A DNA stretch of 64,000 bases from positions 35,895 through 99,894 of the forward strand of contig JBCDBO010000005.1 of assembly GCA_039183535.1 (NCBI GenBank). The letters run 5' to 3'. Positions 1-9,138 of the stretch are shown here, piece after piece. This stretch comes from JBCAXA01 sp039183535 (GTDB taxonomy: Bacteria > Pseudomonadota > Gammaproteobacteria > Steroidobacterales > Woeseiaceae). Within the stretch, counting starts at the first letter, position 1. Every line of letters starts with the position of its first letter. The notes under the pieces were generated by a model that was given only the letters and a program-made list of their open reading frames with translations, made no database searches and was not told where the DNA came from. The position numbers and the translations under genes are program-made.

Positions 1-117
1 GTGCTTCAGAAACGTCGTCGACGCCGGCCAGCGCTGAATCCGTAGGGCTCCCAAGGTCGTTTTTTGGCAACAGCCGTGTCGTAGCTCCCGGCCACGACAT
101 TTAGAGGGCAATAGCAA

Positions 118-1743
118 ATGGCACAAGGTAGCGATGTAGCGACCGGCGACGGCGCCGGCTTGACGGATAGGGGCGTTGGGGTATCGACACCACCCGATGA
201 CGGGTTGCGATACACCGGGCGATTCGCCGGCGGACTTATCGACGATCTAAAGCGACGCCTGCCGTCGTATGGGGACGACTTTCGCCAGGGAGTGCATACC
301 AAAGTTCTCGGGTCGACTCTGTTCTTGTACTTCGCCTGCCTCGCAAACGCGATCGCTTTCGGTGCATTGACGGGCTTCCTGACCGACGGCCAGATCGGCA
401 CCACCGAGATGATGATCGCGACGGCATTCGGTGGCATGGCATTCGCCTTGTTCTCTGGTCAGCCGTTAACGATCTTGGGGGGTACTGGTCCGATCGTAAT
501 TTTCACGGCTTTGCTATACACCACATCGATCGACCTCGGCCTGGAATTCCTGCCTGTTTACGCGTGGGTTGGTGTCTGGTCGGGCGTCTTATTAATGATG
601 CTAGCCGTTCTCGATGCCAGCGCCTTGATGCGTTTCTTCACACGGTTTACCGACGAGATATTCGCGGCATTGATTGCCGTGATCTTCATCGTTGAAGCCG
701 TCACCGATATCTCGTCCGGTTTCACCGATCCCGATACGCCATACGACGCTGCCTTGCTTGGGCTCGTTCTCGCGATCGGAACTTTCGTTGTCGCGCGAAC
801 ATTGCAGTGGTTCCGTAACTCCGCGTATCTGCGGTGGTGGGTTCGCGATTTTCTGGCCGACTTTGGACCGGCGATCTCGATCGTCGTTATGACGATCGTT
901 GCGATTTTGATGAACGAAGTGCCGCGTAACCATGCAGAGGTACCAGAGACCTTCGGCACGACCACGGGCCGACCATGGCTGGTCGACATGTTCTCGGTGC
1001 CAACGTGGATTGTATTCGCCAGTATCATCCCAGCGATACTCGCTGTCGTTTTGCTCTTTCTTGATCAGAACATCACGACACGCCTCGTCAATGCCAAGCA
1101 CCACAAACTCAAGAAGGGCAGTGGCTATCACCTCGACCTCTTTATTGTTGGTCTGATCGTCTTGGTCGGCTCAATATTCGGACTGCCCTGGATCGTTGCG
1201 GCGACCGTGCATTCACTAAACCACGTTCGCAGCCTTGCTAGTCACCGGGTTGTCGATGAGGGTGGCTCGGTTCGTGAAGAGATCGTCTCGGTCCGTGAAA
1301 ACCGCGTATCACCGTTACTTGTCCACGCGCTAATCGGCGCATCGCTCTTGTTCTTGCCGCTAGTCGCACAGATTCCGATGTCGGTGCTGTTCGGTCTGTT
1401 CCTGTTCATGGGCTTCGCAACGTTGGCCGGTAACGAATTCTTCGAGCGGGTACGCTTGTGGGCGATGGATCCGCGCCTTTACCCCACTTCGCATCATTTC
1501 ATGGGCAAGGTGCCAATGAAGGTTGTGCATACGTTCACCGCCATCCAAGTCAGTTGCCTCGCGGCTTTGTGGGCGCTCAAGTCGAGTGCACTCGGTTTGT
1601 TGTTCCCGATATTGATCGCGATGTTGGTGCCGATACGGCGTGCTTTGCCGCGGTTTTTCGAGCGCGAGCACTTAGCCGCGCTTGATGAAGAGGAAGACGC
1701 CGAGGTCTTCGAGGAAACCGGTGGAGGCCGGCTCGGGCCTTAA
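118..1743 (+). CDS. SLC4-type bicarbonate/anion transporter (HCO3_cotransp family)
   Basis: Integral membrane protein of 541 residues, likely moving bicarbonate or another inorganic anion across the inner membrane. After a short charged cytoplasmic N-terminus (to about residue 55), hydrophobic segments run almost to the C-terminus. Two hallmarks of the family are visible: a GGTGP-containing segment near residues 119-126, and a stretch around residues 315-365 containing FLDQNITTRLVN, KKGSGYHLDL and GLPWIVAATV, which parallels the eukaryotic band 3/AE signature (DQQIT, KGSGFHLDL, GMPWLSATTV). The large cytoplasmic domain of animal SLC4 proteins is missing, as is usual in bacterial homologues. 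The ATG at 118 follows a GAGGG-like ribosome site. It appears monocistronic. Family assignment is secure; ion specificity and coupling are not visible in the sequence. Confidence 0.93.
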   Translation: MAQGSDVATGDGAGLTDRGVGVSTPPDDGLRYTGRFAGGLIDDLKRRLPSYGDDFRQGVHTKVLGSTLFLYFACLANAIAFGALTGFLTDGQIGTTEMMIATAFGGMAFALFSGQPLTILGGTGPIVIFTALLYTTSIDLGLEFLPVYAWVGVWSGVLLMMLAVLDASALMRFFTRFTDEIFAALIAVIFIVEAVTDISSGFTDPDTPYDAALLGLVLAIGTFVVARTLQWFRNSAYLRWWVRDFLADFGPAISIVVMTIVAILMNEVPRNHAEVPETFGTTTGRPWLVDMFSVPTWIVFASIIPAILAVVLLFLDQNITTRLVNAKHHKLKKGSGYHLDLFIVGLIVLVGSIFGLPWIVAATVHSLNHVRSLASHRVVDEGGSVREEIVSVRENRVSPLLVHALIGASLLFLPLVAQIPMSVLFGLFLFMGFATLAGNEFFERVRLWAMDPRLYPTSHHFMGKVPMKVVHTFTAIQVSCLAALWALKSSALGLLFPILIAMLVPIRRALPRFFEREHLAALDEEEDAEVFEETGGGRLGP

Positions 1744-1780
1744 GCACGGACGGTGTCTCGTTAGCGAAAAGAACACATCA

Positions 1781-1815
1781 GCCTCGCGGTTATGACCGCG
1801 GGGCTGTTTGATTTG
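1781..1815. terminator. Stem-loop terminator between convergent genes
   Basis: A 10-bp stem (GCCTCGCGGT / ACCGCGGGGC, one G-T pair) with a TATG loop lies 38 nt after the anion-transporter stop and is followed by the T-rich run TGTTTGATTT. It fits a factor-independent terminator for the plus-strand gene. It also overlaps the last codons of the minus-strand ORF ending at 1790, so it may serve both directions. Confidence 0.55.
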
Positions 1816-2113
1816 TGGGACTACGTCGCGCTGAATCCCGGCACAAGACGATTGCCGTTCCACCAAAAAAACCTTGATACCAAGGTACTTGGAGAACGCT
1901 GTCTATCTCGGTCAACGGCGAGCCGATGCCGTCCAGGGGTCTGAGCTGCGCGAATTGCGGTTCTTTTTTGAGTTCGCCGATCGCTCGCTGTTGCGCGCCA
2001 TCGGCATCGGCAGCCTTTACGTATCGGTGACTGTATGCACCTGTAAAGAGCTTACCGTCGGCCGTATCACGAAACGGTCCGGCGACTTTTATATGTACAG
2101 CAAACGTCGGCAC
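1790..2113 (-). CDS. Small hypothetical protein
   Basis: A 107-residue soluble protein I do not recognise. The first two thirds look like real protein: MPTFAVHIKV start, a predicted beta-strand opening, then a helix-like AADADGAQQRAIGELKKEP. The last 20 residues (SARRSPTNQTAPRS) look low-complexity and coincide with a terminator-like stem at 1781-1804, so the functional part may end earlier. It lies 126 nt upstream of no obvious partner on its strand and converges with the anion transporter. The overlapping plus-strand ORF (1874-2143) has poorer amino-acid composition and is taken as a shadow. Confidence 0.5.
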   Translation of the reverse strand: MPTFAVHIKVAGPFRDTADGKLFTGAYSHRYVKAADADGAQQRAIGELKKEPQFAQLRPLDGIGSPLTEIDSVLQVPWYQGFFGGTAIVLCRDSARRSPTNQTAPRS

Positions 2114-2239
2114 GCCCCCGTCGCCCCTAATGCCACTGCCTAGGCCTCATCATACGACGAGAGTCGTCGTAGGCCAAAGTCGGGATGTCGGTGCGGTGGC
2201 GTGCCGCCGTTTTGTAGTTACGCGTTGCTACGTAACCGC

Positions 2240-2854
2240 CTACGTTGCAGAGTATTTCACCGAGCAGCCGTACGGCGACGTCAGTTTTTCCTCGACTTCG
2301 TCACCCGCCAGCAACGCCGACATTGCCGCGTCAACATAATTCGTCGCTTTGGGGATGTCAGATTGGCGTGCAGATTTAATGCTATCGATCGCACCGGCAT
2401 ACCGCAGCGTACCTTCGGGGTCGATGATGTACATATGCGGAGTTGTCCGTGCACCGTAGGTGCGGCCAACGACACCGTCTGGATCGTGCAGAACGGTGGT
2501 CGGCGATGCATTGCGCGATTCAGTCAGCTCGATCGCTTCAGCGGATTCCACGTAGCCTTGTTTGCCGGGTGCCGATGAGATAATCGACAACCAGACCACG
2601 TCTTGTTCCGTATAACGCGACTGCAGCCCCTGCATGTTGCCGCTCTCGTAGTGTTTGCGCACGTACGGACAGTCGTGATTGGTCCATTCGAGCACAACGT
2701 ACTGCCCGGCGTAATCCGATAGCGTGACATCGTTACCGTTGACGTCTTGCAACGTGAAGTCGGGTGCCGGCGTGTCGACGGTAACGGCGGCGTGGGCAAG
2801 GGCAGCGGCCATTACGCCACCGAGCAGAAAACCAGCGGTCAAGCGTTTATTCAT
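2240..2854 (-). CDS. Exported thioredoxin-fold redoxin
   Basis: A 204-residue AhpC/TSA-type thioredoxin-fold protein, exported by an N-terminal signal (MNKRLTAGFLLGGVMAAALAHA). The active-site region reads EWTNHDCPYVRKHY, with a single Cys (about residue 62) rather than CxxC, followed by a TTPHM cis-Pro loop and the C-terminal GCSVKY ending usual for this redoxin group. The single Cys argues for a peroxidase-like or substrate-type role rather than a classic disulfide reductase. The ATG at 2854 is chosen over the GTG-like extension at 2875 because it begins the signal peptide and overlaps the stop of the upstream DsbD-like gene by 8 nt (ATGAATAA), implying translational coupling. The DsbD-like protein is its probable electron donor (inference). 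Confidence 0.88.
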   Translation of the reverse strand: MNKRLTAGFLLGGVMAAALAHAAVTVDTPAPDFTLQDVNGNDVTLSDYAGQYVVLEWTNHDCPYVRKHYESGNMQGLQSRYTEQDVVWLSIISSAPGKQGYVESAEAIELTESRNASPTTVLHDPDGVVGRTYGARTTPHMYIIDPEGTLRYAGAIDSIKSARQSDIPKATNYVDAAMSALLAGDEVEEKLTSPYGCSVKYSAT

Positions 2855-4904
2855 GATGCACCTTTTCGATAGCAAGATTAATGGCTGTCATAACCGTATC
2901 CGTTGTCAAAATCTGCGGCAGGACGACGGCCGGGCCTTGGCCCGGATAGACAGCGTAAAACGGAACGCCGGAGCGCTCGTTGTCGTTTAAATAGTTGAGG
3001 TATTCATCGTTCTTGTTGGTCCAATCGCCCACCAAGTAATGCACCTCATCGGAATCCAACAGCCCTTTGAGTTCGTTTGAGCTCAGAGCGACTTGTTCGT
3101 TCACTTTGCACGTTATACACCAGTCGGCCGTCATGTTGACAAACACAACCTGGTTGTCGGCGCGAAGGGCGGCCAATTTGGCCGTTGAAAACGCGTCCAC
3201 GCGGACTTTCGCGGTCGACGCTATCGCCGGCGGTGTCAATTGCACGGCTATCGCCACCGTCGCCAGCGCGGCGGTAGTGAGTACGCCTGTCATAAAGCCG
3301 CCTCGCGCTTTACCGATGAACCAACAAAACATTGCGAAGCAAAGCAGGCTCGCTAGTAAGGCAAACTGGGCGATTGCCGAGGTTTGTTGCAGGTACACCC
3401 ATACGAGCCAGACGACTGTAGCGAGCATTGGGAACGCAAGAAATTGCTTGAAGGTCTCCATCCACGCGCCGGGTTTCGGCAGTAGACGGCGCAGCGGTGG
3501 CGAAACAAAGATGAGTGTCAGCGGCAGTGCAAATCCGACGGCTAGGGCGTTGAAGATGGCAAAACTCACCGGTGCTGTGCTGACCAGCGCGACCCCGAGG
3601 GCCGCCGCCATAAACGGTGCGGTGCAGGGCGATGCGACGATGACCGCAAGTACGCCGGTAAAAAACTGCCCTGAGAAGCCGCCGCCTTGAACCAGCGACT
3701 GACCCATACCGCCAAACCGCCCGCTGGTCGTAATAACATCGAGCAGTAATAACGCGATCGCCGTAAATAAGAAGGCCAGTACGGCAATGACCCAAGGCTG
3801 TTGCAGGTGAAACCCCCAGCCGACCGACTCACCGGCAGCCTGCAGACCAATAACGACAGTGGCGAAGGCATTGAAACAGACGACGACGCCGAGCGCGTAG
3901 GCCCATTTCGCGAGGCCGGATGTCGCTGTTGATTGTAACGACAGCGCTTTCATGGACAGAATCGGTAGAACGCACGGCATCAGGTTCAAAATCAACCCAC
4001 CGAGAAATGCCATAAGCAGTGTTACCGGTAATGCGATCGTCGACCCCGTCGCGGCGAGCGCCACGCTACCGTTCAGCGCACTGGTGACCGGGTACGCGGT
4101 CACCCCGTCACTCATTAGAAAAGTAAGGTCCGAATTTGTGGCTGTGAAGTACTCGCTGCGTGGCAATACGAATACCGTCGCGTCGCCGTCGCTCGTCGAT
4201 TCTTGCGCCGCTGCGTGTTGAACGACGCTCGAGTCGAACGGGAACAAATGCCCAGCGGCTAGCGGACTATCGGTAATCGATACGACAATGTGCGCGTCAG
4301 TGACTTCGTGGCGTGCGCTCAGCGGTGTTGTTACCGGTAGTCGCTCCCGTGTTTGTGCAAACAACGGGCTGGCCACGCTCGGTCCCGGCTCGTCAGCGAG
4401 CTCTAGGCGCAGCTCAAGATCAGCCCAGCCGGGTACACAGTCTTCTTGGCAGACGAGCCACGAGATACTTGCCGTTATGGCAACGGGCCCAGGACTCGCA
4501 CTCGCACCGACATCGATCGGAACCATCAGCAGCACAGCGCCTTCGTAGCCGTAGTTCACCAAGTGAGCGACGGGGATCGCGTGCGGCAGGGGCCAGAGAA
4601 TGTCGCCTGCTTCAATACCGTTAGGCAAGGACCACTCGATCGACGGCGCCTCGCCGGAATCACCGGGGTTGCGCCAATAGGTATGCCAATCGGTGTCCGG
4701 CTCCAAGTAGACGCCGAGCCAATTACGTCCAACTCGCAGAGCGTCCGTCTCGCTTACGAGTGACACATTAATATGCGGCCCCGATGCGCGGTCCGGTAAC
4801 TCCTGACTATTCGCCTTGCCGCCGACAGTGCTGAGCGACAGCGCAGCGACTAGTAACAGTGCCTGCAAAGAGCCGGTCGTCAAAGCTGCAAAGCCCCGAT
4901 TCAT
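2847..4904 (-). CDS. DsbD/ScsB-like protein-disulfide reductase
   Basis: Carries reducing power from cytoplasmic thioredoxin to the periplasm. The 685 residues show a signal peptide (to about 34), a DsbD-alpha-like periplasmic domain with the WLVCQEDCVPG motif (C-x4-C), an eight-helix CcdA/DsbD transmembrane domain with the paired cysteines NLMPCVLPILSMK (Cys 311) and ASPCTAPFMAAALG, and a C-terminal thioredoxin domain with ADWCITCK (Cys 596 and 599). Every cysteine pair needed for the relay is present. The N-terminal domain resembles that of ScsB-type (copper-stress) proteins more than E. coli DsbD, so I leave the gene symbol blank. It precedes the exported redoxin with an 8-nt overlap; the two form an operon. 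Confidence 0.9.
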   Translation of the reverse strand: MNRGFAALTTGSLQALLLVAALSLSTVGGKANSQELPDRASGPHINVSLVSETDALRVGRNWLGVYLEPDTDWHTYWRNPGDSGEAPSIEWSLPNGIEAGDILWPLPHAIPVAHLVNYGYEGAVLLMVPIDVGASASPGPVAITASISWLVCQEDCVPGWADLELRLELADEPGPSVASPLFAQTRERLPVTTPLSARHEVTDAHIVVSITDSPLAAGHLFPFDSSVVQHAAAQESTSDGDATVFVLPRSEYFTATNSDLTFLMSDGVTAYPVTSALNGSVALAATGSTIALPVTLLMAFLGGLILNLMPCVLPILSMKALSLQSTATSGLAKWAYALGVVVCFNAFATVVIGLQAAGESVGWGFHLQQPWVIAVLAFLFTAIALLLLDVITTSGRFGGMGQSLVQGGGFSGQFFTGVLAVIVASPCTAPFMAAALGVALVSTAPVSFAIFNALAVGFALPLTLIFVSPPLRRLLPKPGAWMETFKQFLAFPMLATVVWLVWVYLQQTSAIAQFALLASLLCFAMFCWFIGKARGGFMTGVLTTAALATVAIAVQLTPPAIASTAKVRVDAFSTAKLAALRADNQVVFVNMTADWCITCKVNEQVALSSNELKGLLDSDEVHYLVGDWTNKNDEYLNYLNDNERSGVPFYAVYPGQGPAVVLPQILTTDTVMTAINLAIEKVHHE

Positions 4905-5327
4905 TCGAACTCGCTTGAATATACGCGAGCCCGCAGCGGGTAGCGATTACGCGACCGTGTGCGCTTCGGGCTAGTTCTACAGTCGATCAAGCTGGAGGAC
5001 CTGGTTCGCGGCTACGTACTACAATGCATAGTTGGACCGCAAACACCGATGAGGTTCCGCGGCACTCGGATCGCCAACGCTACCGGGCAAGATACCGAGC
5101 GGTCGATGGCCGCCAATTGTTACATGCCTAAGCAAGACAAGTGTCCGATTTGCGAAATAGCGACCGATCGATCCGCGATCGGCTTAGTACTGGCCCCATA
5201 CCGATAACGCGCCGATGACCTAATGATCCGTCCAACGCGGTATTGCGTCCGACGGGATCGCCGCGAGGCGAGCATGCCGTCGGCTAGCACGTTTTAGACC
5301 GTTACGTCGCCTCGCTCCGCCCGCCGC
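4905..5327. other. Intergenic region, no convincing gene
   Basis: 423 nt between the divergent-looking start of the DsbD-like gene and the end of the symporter. A plus-strand 82-codon ORF (4959-5207) has no recognisable domain or good ribosome site and is not called. Structured elements are an 11-bp palindrome CCCGC-A-GCGGG (4930-4940), just upstream of the DsbD-like start, and a two-tier stem-loop at 5249-5283 (outer CCGACGG/CCGTCGG, inner TCGCC/GGCGA) downstream of the symporter stop. The latter lacks a T-run on either strand. Confidence 0.6.
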
Positions 5328-7058
5328 TCAGTGATCGGCGGCCGAACGGACTCCGGTAGGTATACGAATATCCTCGACCAGCTGTTGAACGGCGGCAGGC
5401 GGCGGTGCGGTTACGCGTGATACCGCCATAGCGACCATGAAATTAACGCCGGCGCCGACGGCACCGAACGCGTTCGGTTCAATACCGAAGAACCAATTCG
5501 GCGGTAGGTCACCAAGAAACGCCGTGCTCGCAACGAACATGATGCCGGTGTGTTGGAAGACGTAGAGTAGCGTTACACCTAGCCCCGCCAACATGCCGGC
5601 AATCGCGCCTTCTTTATTAATACGCTTCGAGAATATCCCCATCATAAGAACTGGGAAAATCGACGATGCAGCGAGTCCGAAGGCCAACGCCACGGTCCCG
5701 GCGGCGAAGTCGGGCGGATTAAACCCTAGGTAGCCGGCCACAGCGATGGCGCCGGCCATGGCGAGCCGACTGGCCCGAAGTTCGCTGCGCTCGCTGATAT
5801 CCGGCATTAAGACGCCTTTCAACAAATCGTGCGAAATCGCCGACGAGATGGCCAGCAGTAAGCCCGCGGCGGTCGACAGCGCCGCGGCTAAGCCGCCGGC
5901 GGCGACCAAGGCGATAACCCAATTCGGTAAGCGGGCGATTTCGGGGTTAGCAAGGACAATGATGTCGCGATCCACGTTGACCATTTCGTTGGTCGCGGGA
6001 TCGGCGGTGTACTGGACTAAGCCATCGTCGTTGCGATCCTCGAACTCAAGTAGGCCGGTCTTTTCCCAATTGCGGAACCAATCCGGACGTTCGGCGTAGG
6101 CGAGTTGCTCGCCAGATACCGGTTCGATCGTTTCCATCAGATTGAGCCGAGCCATGGCGCCTACGGCGGGTGCCGTTGTGTACAAAATCGCAATGAAGAC
6201 CAGCGCCCAGCCGGCGGAGGATCGTGCGTCGCGTACTTTCGGAACGGTGAAGAAGCGAATAATGACGTGTGGCAGACCCGCCGTCCCGATCATCAGAGAC
6301 AGCGTGTACATAAACATGTTGGCAAGACTCAATCGGGCCGTTGTCGTGTACTCGGCAAAGCCAAGATCGTTGACGATCTGATCGAGCCGATCGAGCAGGT
6401 AGACGTCGCTACCGACCATCGTTGAACCCAAGCCCAGCTGCGGAATCGGATTGCCGGTCAAATTCAGGGAAATAAATATTGCTGGGATCGTATACGCAAA
6501 AATGAGTACGCAGTACTGTGCGATTTGCGTGTAGGTGATGCCCTTCATTCCACCGAGGACGGCGTAAAAAAAGACGATCGCCATGCCGACACTGAGGCCA
6601 GCGCCGTAGTCGACTTCCAAGAAGCGTGAAAACGCGACCCCGATACCCTTCATCTGACCGATAACGTAGGTCACCGACGCGACGATTAGGCAAACGACAG
6701 CGACAACACGGGCTGCCCTCGAGTAATACCGATCGCCGATGAACTCCGGCACCGTGAATTTTCCGAACTTGCGTAGATACGGTGCCAGCAGCATCGCTAG
6801 CAGGACATAGCCGCCCGTCCAACCCATCAAGAACACCGAGCCGCCGTAGCCCATAAACGCGATCATGCCGGCCATCGATATGAACGATGCCGCCGACATC
6901 CAATCGGCTGCCGTCGCCATGCCGTTGGCGACGGGATGCACACCGCCGCCCGCCACGTAAAACTCGCTGGTTGACCCGGCTTTCGCCCAGAAAGCGATGC
7001 CGATATACAAGGCGAACGTGGCGCCGACGACAATATACGTCAGTGTTTGTAATGCCAT
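5328..7058 (-). CDS. Sodium:solute symporter, VC_2705-type (large subunit)
   Basis: Inner-membrane Na+-coupled transporter of 576 residues with about 13 hydrophobic helices. The SSS signature regions are visible near the N-terminus (EFYVAGGGVHPVANGMATAADWMSAASFI) and in KFTVPEFIGDRYYS. The sequence matches the subfamily that pairs with a DUF4212 small protein; members are often near acetate metabolism, so small carboxylates are plausible substrates (inference). A large soluble insertion around residues 290-350 (acidic, FEDRNDDGLVQYTADPATNE) is typical of this subfamily. The ATG at 7058 lies 15 nt after the DUF4212 stop, in one operon. No acs gene is nearby. Confidence 0.9.
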   Translation of the reverse strand: MALQTLTYIVVGATFALYIGIAFWAKAGSTSEFYVAGGGVHPVANGMATAADWMSAASFISMAGMIAFMGYGGSVFLMGWTGGYVLLAMLLAPYLRKFGKFTVPEFIGDRYYSRAARVVAVVCLIVASVTYVIGQMKGIGVAFSRFLEVDYGAGLSVGMAIVFFYAVLGGMKGITYTQIAQYCVLIFAYTIPAIFISLNLTGNPIPQLGLGSTMVGSDVYLLDRLDQIVNDLGFAEYTTTARLSLANMFMYTLSLMIGTAGLPHVIIRFFTVPKVRDARSSAGWALVFIAILYTTAPAVGAMARLNLMETIEPVSGEQLAYAERPDWFRNWEKTGLLEFEDRNDDGLVQYTADPATNEMVNVDRDIIVLANPEIARLPNWVIALVAAGGLAAALSTAAGLLLAISSAISHDLLKGVLMPDISERSELRASRLAMAGAIAVAGYLGFNPPDFAAGTVALAFGLAASSIFPVLMMGIFSKRINKEGAIAGMLAGLGVTLLYVFQHTGIMFVASTAFLGDLPPNWFFGIEPNAFGAVGAGVNFMVAMAVSRVTAPPPAAVQQLVEDIRIPTGVRSAADH

Positions 7059-7073
7059 GGCGTCCGACCTTGC

Positions 7074-7328
7074 TTAGTCTTCGCTCACACCGTGATCACG
7101 GTCGAGCTTCGCCATTCGCTGTGCGTAGAAGAAAATCAGCACGACAAAAACGTAGATAGAGCCTTGCTGGGCAAACCAGAACCCGAGTTTGTAGCCCCCG
7201 AGTTGAATGTGATTGAGCGGCTCGACCAGGACAATGCCGAACAGAAACGATGTGACGAACCAAATCGCAAGGCACAGCCCGACGAGTCGCAAATTCGATT
7301 CCCAGTAGCTTCTTTTCTGTTCGGACAT
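7074..7328 (-). CDS. DUF4212 symporter small subunit
   Basis: An 84-residue membrane protein with two hydrophobic helices (LVGLCLAIWFVTSFLFGIVLVEPL and FWFAQQGSIYVFVVLIFFYA) and a charged cytoplasmic tail. This is the known partner of VC_2705-type sodium:solute symporters and is almost always encoded just before them, as here. A GAGGGGAAG ribosome site precedes the ATG at 7328. Its role in the symporter (assembly, stability or coupling) is not established. Confidence 0.92.
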   Translation of the reverse strand: MSEQKRSYWESNLRLVGLCLAIWFVTSFLFGIVLVEPLNHIQLGGYKLGFWFAQQGSIYVFVVLIFFYAQRMAKLDRDHGVSED

Positions 7329-7502
7329 CGTGGCTTCCCCTCATACGGCTGGCTGGTAGCCAGCTCTATCCGCTCACGGTACCAGAGGAGCGCGGTCAAG
7401 CCCTACAAAGTTTCGCTGCAGATGGGCAACCGCCGCATACCGCCGAGGGTCCGACTGCCTTGGGATCTGCAGCGTCGAGCAGACACGCTATTTGTGCGAG
7501 GG

Positions 7503-7913
7503 CTAGATAAGACCAATCGCAATGCCGATCAGGGCGAGCATCTGGATTAGGTTGATCGCGACACTGAACCGATGACCTCGCGCAAACTTGACGCCAGCGG
7601 CTTCGTCACCGGCGAGTTCCTGATCCCGCCATGCATTGATCTTCGGCACCAACGATTGGCGAATCCACAGCGTTGAAACCGCCACGCCAACAAGTACGCT
7701 CGCCGCGACCGGTTTGCGCCAAAGTAGCAAGGCAGCAAGACCACTCGCGCCGATGATGAACGCGTAGTAGCGCGGGAATAGTTGGCGCAAAAAGTGTCCC
7801 GCATGGTCAGGGGGCAGCGCCTTGAACACCGTCGGTGCGACGACGGCAGGGAAAAACACCATGCTACCGAGTAAGCCAGCGATAATAAGGCTGGCGGCAA
7901 GCTCAAATGTCAT
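7503..7913 (-). CDS. DUF4149 membrane protein
   Basis: A 136-residue protein with four hydrophobic helices and the DUF4149/TMEM205-like pattern: a small-residue first helix ending GSMVFFPAVVAPTVFKALP, a LFPRYYAF motif, and a conserved charged loop (NAWRDQE) before a region with FARGHRFSVAINLIQM. Function in bacteria is unknown. It is separated from the symporter pair by 174 nt and is probably its own transcription unit. An AGAGACC stretch precedes the ATG. Confidence 0.85.
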   Translation of the reverse strand: MTFELAASLIIAGLLGSMVFFPAVVAPTVFKALPPDHAGHFLRQLFPRYYAFIIGASGLAALLLWRKPVAASVLVGVAVSTLWIRQSLVPKINAWRDQELAGDEAAGVKFARGHRFSVAINLIQMLALIGIAIGLI

Positions 7914-8169
7914 CGATTGGTCTCTATGGGTTGGCTATTCATGACGGCAACGCTTGAATACCACTGTGCAATGCTCGTACGTTAACGCCGATCGTGTGCC
8001 CACACGCCGGGTAGAAAGCCGTGTCGAAACGGTGTCGATATCGGCTCTGCCCGCCTGTCCAATCGCCGTGCCGTCGATTACACAAACCGACCGCACCGAT
8101 ACTGCGCGTGCCGCCGAACGCTGACCGGGCACGCCTCACCTCGATTACGTTCAGTGATACTCTCAGACC

Positions 8170-9021
8170 GTGAGCGATGAACTACAAGCACTCGCAGCCC
8201 GTTCGGACTCTTCCTACGAGGCTTGTGCGTTTTTGGGTGGCACGGTGTGGCGCTCTGGTCGCCACAACGGTCCCGGCGGCAGTTTTCAATCCCTATTGCC
8301 GGCGGGCCTGCATATCGGTCTTGGCGCTGCCAAAATTCGCTCGTTCAATGAAACCTTAGGCGGCTTTGAGTCGACTGAGCCTCTGTTGTCGGTCTTATAT
8401 GTCCCGGCTGGTGGTGCCGTTTTTAATACCGATATTGAACCGGGCCGAATCGACTCCTTCGGTATGCATTTGCCAAACCCGGAAATTGCGCTCGATGAAC
8501 CGGGAATCGATAAGCTGTTTGCGTTTGCCAAAGATAAGTCGCTTACGGTGCTGCAAAACGACAACGCGCGGCATTTGCGACGCTTGTCGGCCCCGATCGA
8601 TCCTTGGTTCCAAGGCGAGGCGCGCGAGCTTATCCTGCACGCGCGTGCGTTAGAGTTAATTGCCGTGCTCACAACCGTGCTGACCGAACAGTCGGTATCG
8701 GCGCGAAGCCCCCAACACACGCGATGCGCGTATCGAGTAAGGGATCAAATCGAGGCGGACTTGAGTTTGCCGTACGCGCTGGCTGAATTGGCTAGGTTCA
8801 ATGGCGTTAGCGTGCGTTTCCTGACCGATGCATTCCGCTCGACATTCAACGAGAGCATCGGTGCGTATCTAACACGGCGGCGCATGGAAGTCGGAGCGCA
8901 GTTGATCACCGACGGTGCGAGTGTGACGCAAGCCGCGTATATGCTGGGTTATCAACCCAATTCGTTTACCACAGCGTTTAAGCGTCATTTTGGTCATCCC
9001 CCGAGCCGGCTGTTCGACTAG
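8170..9021 (+). CDS. AraC-family transcriptional regulator
   Basis: A 283-residue DNA-binding regulator. Residues 1-180 form the sensor part. The C-terminal 100 residues contain the two helix-turn-helix motifs of the family: LAELARFNGVSVRFLTDAFR and the second HTH with AAYMLGYQPNSFTTAFKRHFGHPPSRLF, an almost canonical AraC signature. The start is the GTG at 8170; no in-frame ATG lies nearby. It sits 117 nt upstream of a TonB receptor in the same direction, with a Fur-box-like site in the gap. This is the usual arrangement of PchR-like regulators that activate a siderophore receptor (inference). Confidence 0.9.
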   Translation: MSDELQALAARSDSSYEACAFLGGTVWRSGRHNGPGGSFQSLLPAGLHIGLGAAKIRSFNETLGGFESTEPLLSVLYVPAGGAVFNTDIEPGRIDSFGMHLPNPEIALDEPGIDKLFAFAKDKSLTVLQNDNARHLRRLSAPIDPWFQGEARELILHARALELIAVLTTVLTEQSVSARSPQHTRCAYRVRDQIEADLSLPYALAELARFNGVSVRFLTDAFRSTFNESIGAYLTRRRMEVGAQLITDGASVTQAAYMLGYQPNSFTTAFKRHFGHPPSRLFD

Positions 9022-9108
9022 CCCCGCTGTGACGCCGGTCGGCAAAGCAGAATTGCCGGTTCGCGAAGGTCCCAATGATTGCGCGTTAGCCGTGCTAAGC
9101 CCAACATC

Positions 9109-9127
9109 GAAGATGAGAAACATTCGC
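9109..9127. promoter_or_regulatory. Fur-box-like site before TonB receptor
   Basis: Read on the minus strand the 19-mer is GCGAATGTTTCTCATCTTC, which by hand alignment agrees at 16 of 19 positions with the common gammaproteobacterial form GCGAATGATTCTCATTTGC. It lies 12 nt before the receptor ATG at 9139. A TTG-started extension of the receptor ORF (from 9079) would put this site inside coding sequence, so it supports the ATG start. Not tested experimentally. Confidence 0.5.
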
Positions 9128-9138
9128 ATGTTGAGCCA

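Noticed and set aside
6..437. Minus-strand ORF at the left edge
   Set aside because: It overlaps the anion-transporter gene, is Arg/Ser-rich and has no domain; taken as a shadow. The first 117 nt carry only short open frames and no supported gene.
1874..2143. Plus-strand 89-residue ORF
   Set aside because: Overlaps a more protein-like minus-strand ORF, with poor composition.
4959..5207. 82-residue plus-strand ORF with a CPIC motif
   Set aside because: No good ribosome site and no domain; one CxxC-like motif is not enough.
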